A stretch of DNA of 64,000 nucleotides from Gordonia namibiensis NBRC 108229 (lineage in GTDB: Bacteria; Actinomycetota; Actinomycetes; Mycobacteriales; Mycobacteriaceae), in the NCBI RefSeq assembly GCF_000298235.1, contig NZ_BAHE01000022.1, positions 98,706 through 162,705 of the forward strand, in the 5' to 3' direction. This document shows, piece after piece, positions 19,453 through 28,109 of the stretch (its first letter is position 1; each line of letters begins with the position of its first letter). The position numbers and the translations under genes are program-made. Under the pieces are notes generated by a model. That model was not told where the DNA came from and did not search any database. It saw nothing but the letters and a program-made list of their open reading frames with translations.

Positions 19453-19468
19453 AAATGCAACTGCATTT
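19453..19468. promoter_or_regulatory. Palindromic operator between TetR and MFS genes
   Basis: A perfect inverted repeat AAATGCA-AC-TGCATTT lies 16 bases before the MFS start codon. A looser GCAA-N6-TTGC repeat occurs at 19407-19420, near the TetR start. Position and symmetry fit binding by the divergent TetR protein; this is inferred. Confidence 0.55.
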
Positions 19469-19484
19469 GCGTTAAGGAGACGAC

Positions 19485-20741
19485 ATGGCGCCGCTACATC
19501 CCCACCGCGCGTTCTGGCTGATCGCGGCCACGTACGTGATGGTGCTCTTCGCCTCCGCAGCTCCGTCGCCGCTGTACCCCGTCTACCAGGAGCTCTGGGG
19601 TTTCTCGTCGCTCACCCTGACCCTGGTCTTCGCGGTCTACGTGGTCACGATGCTGTTGAGTCTGCTGACGGTGGGGTCGCTCTCCGACCACATCGGCCGT
19701 CGCCCGGTGCTTGCGGTCGCACTCGTCCTGCTGATCGTCAGCATGGTGCTCTTCGTCGTCGCCGGGGACGTGGGGACATTGCTCGCCGCACGCGCGCTGC
19801 AGGGCCTCGCCACCGGCGCGGCCATGGGCACGCTCACCGCGACGACCGTCGACCTCCAGCCCACTGCCCGACTCGGCTCGACGATCATCGGCGCCGCCCC
19901 GGCCTTCGGTCTCGCGACCGGTGTCGGTGTCGCCGGACTGCTCGTCGAGTACGCACCCGCGCCCCGAATTCTGGTCTACGAGGTCATTCTCGGACTGTTC
20001 GCGGCGCTGCTGATCGCACTCCTCGTGGTCCCGGAGACCCGCGAACGCGTGGGCTTCACCTCGCGCCGGCACCTGGCCACGACTCTCGCACCCCAGGTTC
20101 GGGTGCCCCGCGAGGTCCGCCCGGTGTTCTTCGCCGCGGTACCCACCCTGGTGGCCACCTGGTCACTCGGCGGGCTGTATCTGTCGCTCGGCTCCTCGGT
20201 CGTCGCACGGGTCTTCGGGGTCACCAACCACGGTGAGGCCGGGCTCATCCTCTTCACCTTCTTCGCCAGCGCGACGATCACCTCGCTGTTCATCACCGGA
20301 CGACCGGCGACGTTCAAACAGGCCTACGGTTACCCGACCCTCGCCATCGGCGTCCTGATCTCGCTGTCCGGCGTCCTGACCGAGATCCTGCCGCTCTACA
20401 TCCTCGGCTCGCTCGTGGCCGGCTCCGGCTGGGCGGCGACCTTCCTCAGCGCCATGGACAACATCACCGCCGCGACACCTCCCGCCCAGCGCGGACAGGT
20501 CTACTCCTCGGTGTTCGTCGCCAGCTACCTCGCGTTCAGCATGCCGGCCGTGATCGCGGGAATCGTCGTGTCCCACATCGGGCTACGCGCGACGGTCATC
20601 GGATACGTCGGCTACGTCCTCGCCGTCGCACTGTTCGGGGCGGGGCTGGCGGTCGTCATGCGGCGCGCCGCCGCCAGGACCGAGTCGGCAACTCCTGAAC
20701 CGGAAGACGCGACGGAGCCGGTGGCGGTCGGCGAGTCCTGA
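19485..20741 (+). CDS. MFS transporter, drug-efflux-like
   Basis: 418 residues with about 12 transmembrane helices. Motif A appears as GSLSDHIGRRPVLAVAL (~64-80), and the ALQGLATGAAMGTLTA segment lies in helix 4-5. AAGGAG sits five bases before the ATG. Such major facilitator proteins export drugs or metabolites by proton antiport. A divergent TetR repressor and a palindromic operator suggest substrate-induced expression. It converges with the next TetR gene with only 13 bases between stops. Confidence 0.88.
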   Translation: MAPLHPHRAFWLIAATYVMVLFASAAPSPLYPVYQELWGFSSLTLTLVFAVYVVTMLLSLLTVGSLSDHIGRRPVLAVALVLLIVSMVLFVVAGDVGTLLAARALQGLATGAAMGTLTATTVDLQPTARLGSTIIGAAPAFGLATGVGVAGLLVEYAPAPRILVYEVILGLFAALLIALLVVPETRERVGFTSRRHLATTLAPQVRVPREVRPVFFAAVPTLVATWSLGGLYLSLGSSVVARVFGVTNHGEAGLILFTFFASATITSLFITGRPATFKQAYGYPTLAIGVLISLSGVLTEILPLYILGSLVAGSGWAATFLSAMDNITAATPPAQRGQVYSSVFVASYLAFSMPAVIAGIVVSHIGLRATVIGYVGYVLAVALFGAGLAVVMRRAAARTESATPEPEDATEPVAVGES

Positions 20742-20754
20742 ACGGACGCCGAGA

Positions 20755-21369
20755 TCAGCCCCGGTCCCGCAGCCCCACCATCCGGGTGGCCAGCTGCGCA
20801 TAGAACTCGCCCATCTTCTCGGGCGGGAGTGAGTTCTCGGCGCGGTACCAGCGTGCGAGGTCGATGCCCATCGACAGCATCGCGTTGGTGGTGGCCTGGG
20901 AATCGGACACGTCGAAGTCGCCGTTCTCGATCCCGGCGTCGACGATGGCACGCACTCGCCGAGTGATCTCCCGACGCAGTTCCATGACCGGCTCGAGGTG
21001 TTCGGGGGCGAGCGATGCGAGTTCGTAGTTCACGACGCGGCCGCGCACGTGTTCGCGCGCATGGTGCTCGGTGAAGGCGCCGATGACCGTCTCGAGTCGT
21101 TCTCCGGGCGGGGCCGTCGGATCGTCGACCTCGTCGATCATGGCCAGGATGCGTCGATGCCCGGCGTCGGAGAGCTCGAAGAGCAGCTCCTCCTTGGACC
21201 GGAAGTGCACGTAGACCGCGGCCGAACTCATCTGCGCGCCGTTGGCGATGTCACGGGTCGTCGTGGCGTTGAAGCCCTTCGCTGCGAACGCCTCGACCGC
21301 GGCGAGCAACAACCGCTGTCGGGCAGCGACCGGTTGCGCACGGGTCGTCGGTTCCGTTGACGAGACCAC
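20755..21369 (-). CDS. TetR family regulator next to acyl-CoA dehydrogenases
   Basis: 204 residues. The helix-turn-helix reads TTRDIANGAQMSSAAVYVHF (~34-53), followed by the SKEELLFELS continuation of TetR proteins. The GTG start at 21369 was chosen because GAGGGGG lies five bases upstream. A longer frame up to 21456 would run into the palindromic operator. Divergent from two acyl-CoA dehydrogenase genes, it most likely represses them and responds to an acyl-CoA, like KstR2- or FadR-type actinobacterial regulators; the ligand is unknown. Confidence 0.87.
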   Translation of the reverse strand: MVSSTEPTTRAQPVAARQRLLLAAVEAFAAKGFNATTTRDIANGAQMSSAAVYVHFRSKEELLFELSDAGHRRILAMIDEVDDPTAPPGERLETVIGAFTEHHAREHVRGRVVNYELASLAPEHLEPVMELRREITRRVRAIVDAGIENGDFDVSDSQATTNAMLSMGIDLARWYRAENSLPPEKMGEFYAQLATRMVGLRDRG

Positions 21370-21454
21370 GTCCACCCCCTCGTTCACTCGGCGACCTCGC
21401 GCCTGTTCCAGCCGATTGACACCGCCTCTGATGCGCGGCATAGTGCAAGATATC

Positions 21455-21472
21455 ACTAAGCAAGCGCTTAGT
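21455..21472. promoter_or_regulatory. Palindromic operator for the divergent TetR
   Basis: ACTAAGC-AAGC-GCTTAGT, a perfect seven-base inverted repeat with a four-base centre, between the TetR gene and the acyl-CoA dehydrogenase genes. TAAGC/GCTTA half sites are common for TetR regulators of fatty-acid-type genes in actinobacteria. Binding is inferred. Confidence 0.65.
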
Positions 21473-21566
21473 CAGCGGCCGGTCTCTCAGGGTTCTCCCA
21501 GGTAGACGGTCCGTGATTGGTGTCGCCGAACACCCGGCAACCCCCGACAGGAGTAGAGAAGAACCC

Positions 21567-22760
21567 ATGCACCTGAAGTTCAGTCCGGAGGAAGAGGCGT
21601 TCCGCGAGGAACTGCGCAGCATCTTCGCGAAGGTCCCCGAGGACCTCCGCAAGCGGAACGAAGAGGGGAAGCTCAACTACCCCGACGACATCATCACCTC
21701 GGCGCGCATCCTCAACGAGCACGGCGTGCACACCCCGAACTGGCCGGTCGAGTGGGGCGGCAAGGACTGGACCCCGATCCAGTTCCACATCTACCGCGAG
21801 GAGATGAGCCTGGCGTTCGTCCCCGACCCGCTGCCGTTCAACGCCGGCATGATCGGCCCGGTCATCGCCCAGTTCGGCTCGCAGGAGATGAAGGAACGCT
21901 TCCTGCCGAAGACCGCCAACCTCGACATCTGGTGGTGCCAGGGCTTCTCCGAGCCCGAGGCCGGCTCCGACCTCGCATCCCTCAAGACCCGCGCGGTCCG
22001 CGACGGCGACCACTACGTCATCAACGGTCAGAAGACCTGGACCACGCTGGGCCAGTACGCCGACTGGATCTTCCTGCTCGCCCGCACCAACCCGGACGTC
22101 AAGAAGCAGGCCGGCATCAGCATGTTCCTGATCCCGATGGACACCCCGGGCATCGAACTGCGCCCGATCCAGCTGATCGACGGTAGCTACGAGGTCAACG
22201 AGGTCTTCTTCAACGACGTCAAGGTGCCCGCCGAGAACATGGTCGGCGAGGAGAACAGCGGCTGGACCCAGGCCAAGTTCCTGCTGGGCAACGAGCGCAG
22301 CGGCATCGCCCGCGTCGGCTACACCAAGACCAACCTCGCCCGCGCGAAGCGTCTTGCCGCACAGACCAAGACCGCCCACGGGACCCTCCTCGACGACCCG
22401 CTGTTCGCCACGCGCCTCGCCGAGATCGAGAACGAACTGCTCGCCCTCGAGGTCACCCAGTTGCGCGTGGCCGCGTCGTCGGCCGACGGCAAGCCGAACC
22501 CCGCCTCGTCGCTGCTGAAGCTGAAGGGCAGCCAGCTGCAGCAGGCCGCCAAGGAGCTCCTCTCCGACATCGCCGGCCCGGACTCGCTCCCGGTCGCCGA
22601 GGTCGCCGCCGACGCGCCGAACGGCAGCGCCCAGGTCGACGCACCCGAGTGGGCCCAGCTGGCCACACCCGAGTACCTCAACTACCGCAAGGTCTCGATC
22701 TACGGCGGTTCCTCCGAGGTCCAGCGCCAGATCATCGACAAGGCGGTCCTCGGTCTCTGA
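21567..22760 (+). CDS. Acyl-CoA dehydrogenase, PimC-like large subunit
   Basis: 397 residues, full length. Family segments include the FSEPEAGSDLASLKTRA flavin-contact loop, the GQKTWTTLGQYADWIFLLART strand and a C-terminal IYGGSSEVQRQIIDKAVLGL. Enzymes of this subgroup pair with a second, divergent subunit and introduce a double bond into bulky or dicarboxylic acyl-CoA thioesters with FAD. The next gene supplies that partner. Start ATG 21567. The real substrate (dicarboxylate, steroid side chain or other) cannot be decided here. Confidence 0.88.
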   Translation: MHLKFSPEEEAFREELRSIFAKVPEDLRKRNEEGKLNYPDDIITSARILNEHGVHTPNWPVEWGGKDWTPIQFHIYREEMSLAFVPDPLPFNAGMIGPVIAQFGSQEMKERFLPKTANLDIWWCQGFSEPEAGSDLASLKTRAVRDGDHYVINGQKTWTTLGQYADWIFLLARTNPDVKKQAGISMFLIPMDTPGIELRPIQLIDGSYEVNEVFFNDVKVPAENMVGEENSGWTQAKFLLGNERSGIARVGYTKTNLARAKRLAAQTKTAHGTLLDDPLFATRLAEIENELLALEVTQLRVAASSADGKPNPASSLLKLKGSQLQQAAKELLSDIAGPDSLPVAEVAADAPNGSAQVDAPEWAQLATPEYLNYRKVSIYGGSSEVQRQIIDKAVLGL

Positions 22761-22808
22761 CCGCCGGCCCCTCCGACCTCACTTCGACTTCACAGACCAA
22801 GGACGACA

Positions 22809-23921
22809 ATGGATTTCGAGCTTTCCGAAGAACAGGGGATGTTGCGCGACACCGTGCGCGAGGTCCTCACCAAGACCTACGACGTGGAGACCCTCCGCAA
22901 GGTGACCGACACCGATCTCGGCTACAGCGAGAAGGTGTGGAAGTCACTCGCGGAGATCGGCATCCTCGGCCTGACCTTCCCCGAGTCCGAGGGCGGCATG
23001 GACGCCGGACCGGTCGAGTTCACCAGCGTGATGACCGAACTCGGTCGCGCACTCGCCCCCGAGCCGTACCTGGACTCGGTGCTGGTCCCCGGCTCGCTGC
23101 TCGACGCCGCCGACGACGCGACCCGCGCCGAGCTGCGCGGCGGTCTCGCCTCCGGTGAGCTGCTGATGGCCTTCGCCCACAACGAGCCCGGCGACCGCTG
23201 GCCGCTGGCCGCGGTGGCCACCACCGCCACCGCCGAGGGCGTGCTCAACGGCACCAAGACGCTTGTCGGACACGGCGATTCCGCACACAAGCTGATCGTC
23301 TCGGCACGCGTGGGCGACGAGGTGGGTCTGTTCCTCATCGACGCCGACGCCGAGGGTGTCACCCGCACCGCGTACCGCACCCACGATCGTCGACGCGGCG
23401 CCGAGTTCACGTTCAACGACGCCAAGGCCACCCGCCTCGGCAGCGGCGACGCAACCGAGCTCATCGCCAACGCGGAGATCGGCATCCAGACCGCACTGTG
23501 CGCCGAGGCCCTCGGCGCCATGGAGCGCAGCCTCGAGCTGACCGTCGAATACTTGAAGTCGCGCAAGCAGTTCGGCGTTCCGCTGGCCACCTTCCAGTCG
23601 CTCACCCACCGCGCCGCGGACATGTACGTCCAGCTCGAGCTCGCCCGCAGCATGGTGCTGTACGCGACGGTCGCGCTCTCGGACGGTATCGCCGACGCGG
23701 CCATCGCCTCGCGCGTGAAGCTGCAGACCGTGCGTTCGGCACGCCTGATCGGCCAGGAGGCCATCCAGATGCACGGCGGTATCGGCATGACCGCCGAGTA
23801 CCCGATCGCGCACTACGTCAGCCGCCTGACCGCGATCAGCCACACCCTCGGCGACGCGGACGCCCACGTCACCAAGCTGTCGAAGAACCTCGCGTCCTAC
23901 GACATGCTCAGCGTCGGCTGA
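22809..23921 (+). CDS. Acyl-CoA dehydrogenase, PimD-like small subunit
   Basis: 370 residues, shorter and more divergent than the first dehydrogenase. Recognisable parts are the N-terminal MDFELSEEQGMLRDTVRE, the central LEYLKSRKQFGVPL-type segment (SRKQFGVPLATFQSLTH), and IQMHGGIGMTAEYPIAHY near the C-terminus. The residues that bind FAD in the middle domain are poorly conserved, which suits a heteromeric complex in which the partner carries part of the site. It follows the large-subunit gene by 48 bases in the same operon. Confidence 0.88.
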   Translation: MDFELSEEQGMLRDTVREVLTKTYDVETLRKVTDTDLGYSEKVWKSLAEIGILGLTFPESEGGMDAGPVEFTSVMTELGRALAPEPYLDSVLVPGSLLDAADDATRAELRGGLASGELLMAFAHNEPGDRWPLAAVATTATAEGVLNGTKTLVGHGDSAHKLIVSARVGDEVGLFLIDADAEGVTRTAYRTHDRRRGAEFTFNDAKATRLGSGDATELIANAEIGIQTALCAEALGAMERSLELTVEYLKSRKQFGVPLATFQSLTHRAADMYVQLELARSMVLYATVALSDGIADAAIASRVKLQTVRSARLIGQEAIQMHGGIGMTAEYPIAHYVSRLTAISHTLGDADAHVTKLSKNLASYDMLSVG

Positions 23922-23943
23922 CATAGCCAGCCGCCCCCCGCTG

Positions 23944-24035
23944 CCTGAGGTGCGAGGAGCGATAGCGACGAGCCACGAAGGCCTGGTGAGAAATCGTCAC
24001 CAGCCCTTCGTGGCTCGCTTCGCTCGCACCTCAGG
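23944..24035. repeat. Dispersed palindromic repeat, copy 1
   Basis: A ~92-bp imperfect inverted repeat. The arms begin CCTGAGGTGCGAG and end CTCGCACCTCAGG, with an inner pairing of GAGCCACGAAGG and a central CTGGTGA/TCACCAG stem. A nearly identical element lies at 46628-46718, so this is a dispersed family and not just a local terminator. It sits in the gap between the acyl-CoA dehydrogenase and DUF350 genes. Confidence 0.85.
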
Positions 24036-24124
24036 GAGCAAGGGATGAGCTTCGCCTCCCACCCCGTTGCCCTGCCCACCGATAGTGTTCATCTGCGAAC
24101 GTCGGTGAGGAGAGAGGGACTCGG

Positions 24125-24553
24125 ATGGAATTGCTGCGTGACAATCTGGCCGCTGGGGCGTCGTTCAGCCTGGTCGGGATCGCCCTGCTCGTCGTCGGCT
24201 TCGTGGCGCTCGACCTGGTGACCCCGGGCCGGCTGCGGCAGCTGGTGTGGATCGACCACAACCGCAACGCCGTCATCCTCACCACCTCGATGGTCATCGG
24301 CCTGTCGATCGTGCTGGTCTGCTCGGTCATCGACACCGAACTCCTCGAGCTGTGGCGGGCGCTGCTCTACACCGTCGCATATGTGGTCCTGACGATCGCG
24401 GTGATGATGTGGTCGTTCGTGCTCATCGACTGGCTGACCCCGGGCAAGCTCGGCACGCTGCTGCTGGAGAACGACGAGCATCCCGCCGGCTGGATCACCG
24501 CCGCGGTCTTCGTCGGCATCGGTGCCGTCATCGGTATGACACTGCTGGTCTGA
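24125..24553 (+). CDS. DUF350 membrane protein, second copy
   Basis: 142 residues with four predicted helices in two related halves, each ending in an LTPG(K/R)L motif (DLVTPGRL and DWLTPGKL). It is a paralog of the DUF350 protein at 6890-7321 but stands outside a polyamine-type operon, between the palindromic repeat and an SRPBCC gene. GAGGAGAG precedes the ATG. Its function is unknown. Confidence 0.85.
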   Translation: MELLRDNLAAGASFSLVGIALLVVGFVALDLVTPGRLRQLVWIDHNRNAVILTTSMVIGLSIVLVCSVIDTELLELWRALLYTVAYVVLTIAVMMWSFVLIDWLTPGKLGTLLLENDEHPAGWITAAVFVGIGAVIGMTLLV

Positions 24554-24578
24554 GCCCGTTTCGGAGGCGCGACCCAGC

Positions 24579-24641
24579 CTTATTGACGGTCCGCCAACAA
24601 CCTATTGACGGTGCGCCAACAAGCCCATAGTGTTGGCGACC
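24579..24641 (+). promoter_or_regulatory. Promoter with tandem 22-bp repeats; probable leaderless start
   Basis: Two adjacent 22-bp direct repeats (24579-24600 and 24601-24622) share TATTGACGGT and CGCCAACAA. The second contains a TTGACG -35 hexamer (24605-24610), 17 bases before a TAGTGT -10 (24628-24633). The ATG of the SRPBCC gene follows at 24642, only eight bases after the -10, so the transcript should be leaderless or nearly so. CGCCAAC and GTTGGCG also form an inverted repeat around the spacer, a possible repressor site. Confidence 0.7.
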
Positions 24642-25112
24642 ATGACCGCATCACTCATCGAAGAGTCCATCGACATCGACGCATCCGCCGAGCAGGTGTG
24701 GTCGGTGATCTCCGATCTCCAGCGCATGGGCGAGTGGAGCCCGCAGTGCAAGAAGATGATCATCCGCGGGGGCACCGTCGGCCTGGGGACCAAGACCATC
24801 AACATCAACCGCCGTGGCCCGCTGGTGTGGCCCACCACCTCCAAGGTCGTGCGCTTCACGCCCAACCAGGAGATCGCCTTCCGCGTGGCCGAGAACCACA
24901 CCGTCTGGAGCTACGCCATCACCCCGAACGGGTCGGGCGTGACCGTGACCGAGCGCCGCGAGGTGAACGGCTCCACCACCAAGGTGTCGTCGCTGCTCGT
25001 CGACAAGCTGTTCGGCGGTGCCGATTCCTTCGAGGCCGAACTCAAACTGGGGATGGCCGAGACCCTCGGCAAGATCAAGCGCGCCGCGGAGAGCCAGCTC
25101 GACCGCGTCTGA
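24642..25112 (+). CDS. SRPBCC family protein (polyketide cyclase/START-like)
   Basis: 156 residues with the SRPBCC fold pattern: an N-terminal strand (EESIDIDASAEQVWSVISDLQRM), a central set of strands (RGPLVWPTTSKVVRF, VWSYAITP) and a long C-terminal helix. Such proteins bind hydrophobic ligands or act as cyclases or dehydratases; nothing specific is visible here. No signal peptide. ATG 24642 fits the fold start and the promoter placement, which suggests a leaderless mRNA. Confidence 0.85.
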   Translation: MTASLIEESIDIDASAEQVWSVISDLQRMGEWSPQCKKMIIRGGTVGLGTKTININRRGPLVWPTTSKVVRFTPNQEIAFRVAENHTVWSYAITPNGSGVTVTERREVNGSTTKVSSLLVDKLFGGADSFEAELKLGMAETLGKIKRAAESQLDRV

Positions 25113-25128
25113 GAACCGGTGACGCCCG

Positions 25129-25929
25129 TCAGGTTCCGCTGATCTTGTCGATCAGCTCGGGGAGGTCGGCCACCGAGTCGATGACGTGGTCCGGGTAGGG
25201 CCCGAACTCGTCACGCGCGAGCGCATCGAGCGCCTCCTCGCGGAACTTGCCGGTGCGCACCAGCACACCGATCAGCGCCGACGCCTGCGCACCCAGGACG
25301 TCGTTGTGCATGTCGTCGCCGACCATCACCACCTGGGTGGGCTCGAGTCCCAGCATGTCGGTGGCGGCACGGAATCCGAGCGGCGACGGTTTGCCGATCG
25401 CCTTGATCTTCTTGCCCGACGCCTTCTCGAGCCCTTCGAGGTAGACCCCGGTGTCGATCGACAGCCCGTCGGCCGTCGACCACGTCATCGACCGGTGCAT
25501 GGCGATCACGGGCACTCCGTCGAGCAGCATCTCGAGGACCTTCGACAACGCATCGTGGGTGAACACGGGGCCTGCCCCACCGAGCACCACGACCTCGGCG
25601 TCCGCCGGGTCGTCGGTCAGCTCGACGCCGGTCATGTCCTCGGCGATCGGGCCCTGGTTGAGAACCCACACCCGCTTACCCGGGAAGGTGGTCCCGACGT
25701 ATTCGGCGGTCAGCTTCGCGGCCGTCAGGATCTCGTCGGCATCGACGAAGAACCCGCAGTCGTTCAACAACTCCGCGATCTCGTTGCGCGAGCGCGAGGT
25801 GGTGTTGGTGAGGAACATCCGCGGGATCTTGCGGTCGGCGAGTCGGGAGACGGCCTCCACTGCGCCGGGCAGAGCCTTCCACGAGGTGACCATCACCCCG
25901 TCGATGTCGAGAAGCAGACCCAATGCCAT
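25129..25929 (-). CDS. HAD-IIA family phosphatase
   Basis: 266 residues. The four HAD motifs are present: LLDIDGVM (I), FLTNTTSRSR (II), KPSPLGF (III Lys) and VMVGDDMHND (IV). The large cap between motifs II and III is typical of subfamily IIA (NagD-like, and the LHPP-like group). It hydrolyses a phosphate monoester or similar; the substrate is unknown. ATG 25929 was chosen because the motif begins four residues later; longer upstream frames are not conserved. It is divergent from moeA with ~100 bases between starts. Confidence 0.9.
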   Translation of the reverse strand: MALGLLLDIDGVMVTSWKALPGAVEAVSRLADRKIPRMFLTNTTSRSRNEIAELLNDCGFFVDADEILTAAKLTAEYVGTTFPGKRVWVLNQGPIAEDMTGVELTDDPADAEVVVLGGAGPVFTHDALSKVLEMLLDGVPVIAMHRSMTWSTADGLSIDTGVYLEGLEKASGKKIKAIGKPSPLGFRAATDMLGLEPTQVVMVGDDMHNDVLGAQASALIGVLVRTGKFREEALDALARDEFGPYPDHVIDSVADLPELIDKISGT

Positions 25930-26029
25930 GCGCACGAATGTAGTCTGCGGTCCCCGGCGACGCAGTGCAGGCATCCCTCGAACCGGGTACCCCGACCGGA
26001 CGCGTCGACTCACCTGGCATCCTGAGCGC

Positions 26030-27286
26030 ATGCGTACCGTCGCAGAGCATCAGGCCGTCGTCTCCGCCTTGTTCGGCCCACCCGTTCCCGTCCGGTTGTC
26101 CCTGTCGGAGGCGCTGGGCAGGGCGACGTTCGACGACGTCGACGCGCCGCTGTCGTTGCCCGGTTTCGACAACTCGGCCATGGACGGATTCGCCGTCCTC
26201 GCCGACGATCTCGCGGGCGCCTCCCCTGACTCCCCCGTCACGCTGCCCGTCGCCGCGGACATCCCGGCCGGGCGCACCGACGCCCTCGCACTGACACCCG
26301 GAACCGCGCACCGCATCATGACCGGCGCCCCGTCGCCGGCCGGCGCCGACGCCATCGTCCCGGTGGAACTGACCGACGCGGTCGTCGGCCCGGTGGCGGC
26401 CGCGGAGACGGTCACCTTCACGGCACCGGTCGAATCCGGAAAACACCTCCGACGTGCGGGTTCCGACATCGCGCGGGGCGAGCGTGCACTACCTGCCGGC
26501 ACTGTCATCGGAGCACCGCAGGTCGGGCTGCTCGCCGCGCTCGGGATCGCCGAGATCACCGTCGCCCGCCCACTGCACGTTGTTGTGCTGTCCACCGGCT
26601 CGGAACTCGTCGAACCCGGAAAACCGTTGCGGCACGGGCAGATCTACGAGTCGAATGGGGCGATGCTCACCGCCGCCGCCATCGAGGCCGGGGCGATCGG
26701 CCGGCACGTGCACTTCGTGCCGGACAACACCGGCGACTTCCTCGCACGGCTCGATCAGGTCGCCGGCGAGGCCGACCTGATCATCACCTCCGGGGGTGTC
26801 AGCGCGGGCGCCTTCGAGGTCGTGAAGGACGCGCTGTCGGCCACCGGTTCGGTGGAGTTCGTGAAGGTCGCGATGCAACCCGGCATGCCGCAGGGGTGCG
26901 GTCACCACACCGCATCCGACCGGCCCGACGGAACGCCCGGGCCCACCGTGCCGATCATCACACTCCCGGGCAACCCGGTCAGTGCCCTGGTGTCCTTCGA
27001 GGTCTTCATCCGGCCGGCACTCCGTGCCGCGATGGGGTTGCCGCCACAGCGACGTCGGGTGACCGCCCGACTGGGTGCCGACATCCGGTCACCGCAGGGC
27101 AAGCGGCAGTTCCTCCGTGGAGTCCTCCGGACCGACGAAGACGGATCGGGCGTCGTCGACCCGATCGGCCCGCCCGGCTCCCATCACCTCCGCTTCCTCG
27201 CCGAAGCCGATGCACTGATCGACGTGCCCACCGAGGTCGACGGTCTGGCCGTCGGATCCGCAGTCGACGTGCTCGTCCTGCGCTGA
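26030..27286 (+). CDS. moeA: Molybdopterin molybdotransferase MoeA
   Basis: 418 residues, full length for MoeA. Key segments are the FDNSAMDGFAV loop (~43-53), MTGAPSPAGADAIVPVE, the MPTb/MogA-like core VVVLSTGSELVEPG, LIITSGGVSAG, and FTLPGNPVSAL-type ITLPGNPVSALVSFE. It inserts molybdate into adenylated molybdopterin to complete the molybdenum cofactor in the cytoplasm. The order moeA-psd-pssA-AAA ATPase is the same as Rv0438c-Rv0435c, so this corresponds to moeA2. Confidence 0.95.
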   Translation: MRTVAEHQAVVSALFGPPVPVRLSLSEALGRATFDDVDAPLSLPGFDNSAMDGFAVLADDLAGASPDSPVTLPVAADIPAGRTDALALTPGTAHRIMTGAPSPAGADAIVPVELTDAVVGPVAAAETVTFTAPVESGKHLRRAGSDIARGERALPAGTVIGAPQVGLLAALGIAEITVARPLHVVVLSTGSELVEPGKPLRHGQIYESNGAMLTAAAIEAGAIGRHVHFVPDNTGDFLARLDQVAGEADLIITSGGVSAGAFEVVKDALSATGSVEFVKVAMQPGMPQGCGHHTASDRPDGTPGPTVPIITLPGNPVSALVSFEVFIRPALRAAMGLPPQRRRVTARLGADIRSPQGKRQFLRGVLRTDEDGSGVVDPIGPPGSHHLRFLAEADALIDVPTEVDGLAVGSAVDVLVLR

Positions 27287-27372
27287 GCTCTAAGCTGGAC
27301 CGGAGTCGTACCCGACCCGTGGTGCGCCACATTCATCGAGCGGCCCGCATCGGGCACAACAGGAGGTAGATC

Positions 27373-28101
27373 GTGGCCAGACGTCCGCGTCCGGACGAGG
27401 GCAACGTCGGTCGTGTCGCCCATTTCCTCGACCTGGCCCGTGAGACCGTCCCGCCGATCCATCCGGCCGGTATCCCGTTCGTCGCCGCCCCCGCGGCGGT
27501 CGCACTCCTCGGACGCCGCCACCGCTGGATCGCGCGACCCGCGGCTCTGACTGCAGGCGCATGTGCTGCGTTCTTCCGGCACCCGAGTCGTGTCCCGCCG
27601 ACCGAGCCGGGCGTGGTCGTCGCACCTGCCGACGGCACGATCGCACTCGTCGACGAGGCCGTCCCACCGGCCGAAGCCGGTCTGGGCACCGATCCGCTGC
27701 CCCGCGTCTCGACCTTCCTGTCGATCTTCGACGTCCATGTACAGCGTGTGCCCATCGCCGGAACGGTCACCGCGGTCAAGCACACTCCGGGCGCGTTCCT
27801 GTCTGCGGACCTGCCCGAGGCCAGCCGTGACAACGAGCGCACCACCATGACCATCCGTACGACGAAGACCGGCGGCGACGCCGGACCCGACCTCGCAGTC
27901 GTGCAGATCGCGGGACTCATCGCGCGCCGTATCGTCTGCGACGCGAAGGTCGGCGACACCCTGCGGCTCGCCGACACCTACGGGTTGATCCGCTTCGGTT
28001 CCCGGGTCGACGTCTACTTCCCCAAGGGCACCACGCCCCGCGTCTCGGTGGGTCAGCGCGCCGTCGGCGGCGAGACCCCCTTCGCCCACCTCGACCTCTG
28101 A
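27373..28101 (+). CDS. psd: Phosphatidylserine decarboxylase proenzyme
   Basis: 242 residues, short actinobacterial type, GTG start. The self-cleavage site FGSR is present with Ser210, which becomes the pyruvoyl group. The typical [17 protein letters not shown] and [15 protein letters not shown] segments confirm the family. One hydrophobic region (~35-65) anchors it to the membrane. It makes phosphatidylethanolamine from the phosphatidylserine supplied by the next gene, pssA, which begins nine bases later. Confidence 0.95.
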   Translation: MARRPRPDEGNVGRVAHFLDLARETVPPIHPAGIPFVAAPAAVALLGRRHRWIARPAALTAGACAAFFRHPSRVPPTEPGVVVAPADGTIALVDEAVPPAEAGLGTDPLPRVSTFLSIFDVHVQRVPIAGTVTAVKHTPGAFLSADLPEASRDNERTTMTIRTTKTGGDAGPDLAVVQIAGLIARRIVCDAKVGDTLRLADTYGLIRFGSRVDVYFPKGTTPRVSVGQRAVGGETPFAHLDL

Positions 28102-28109
28102 TCCGGCCC

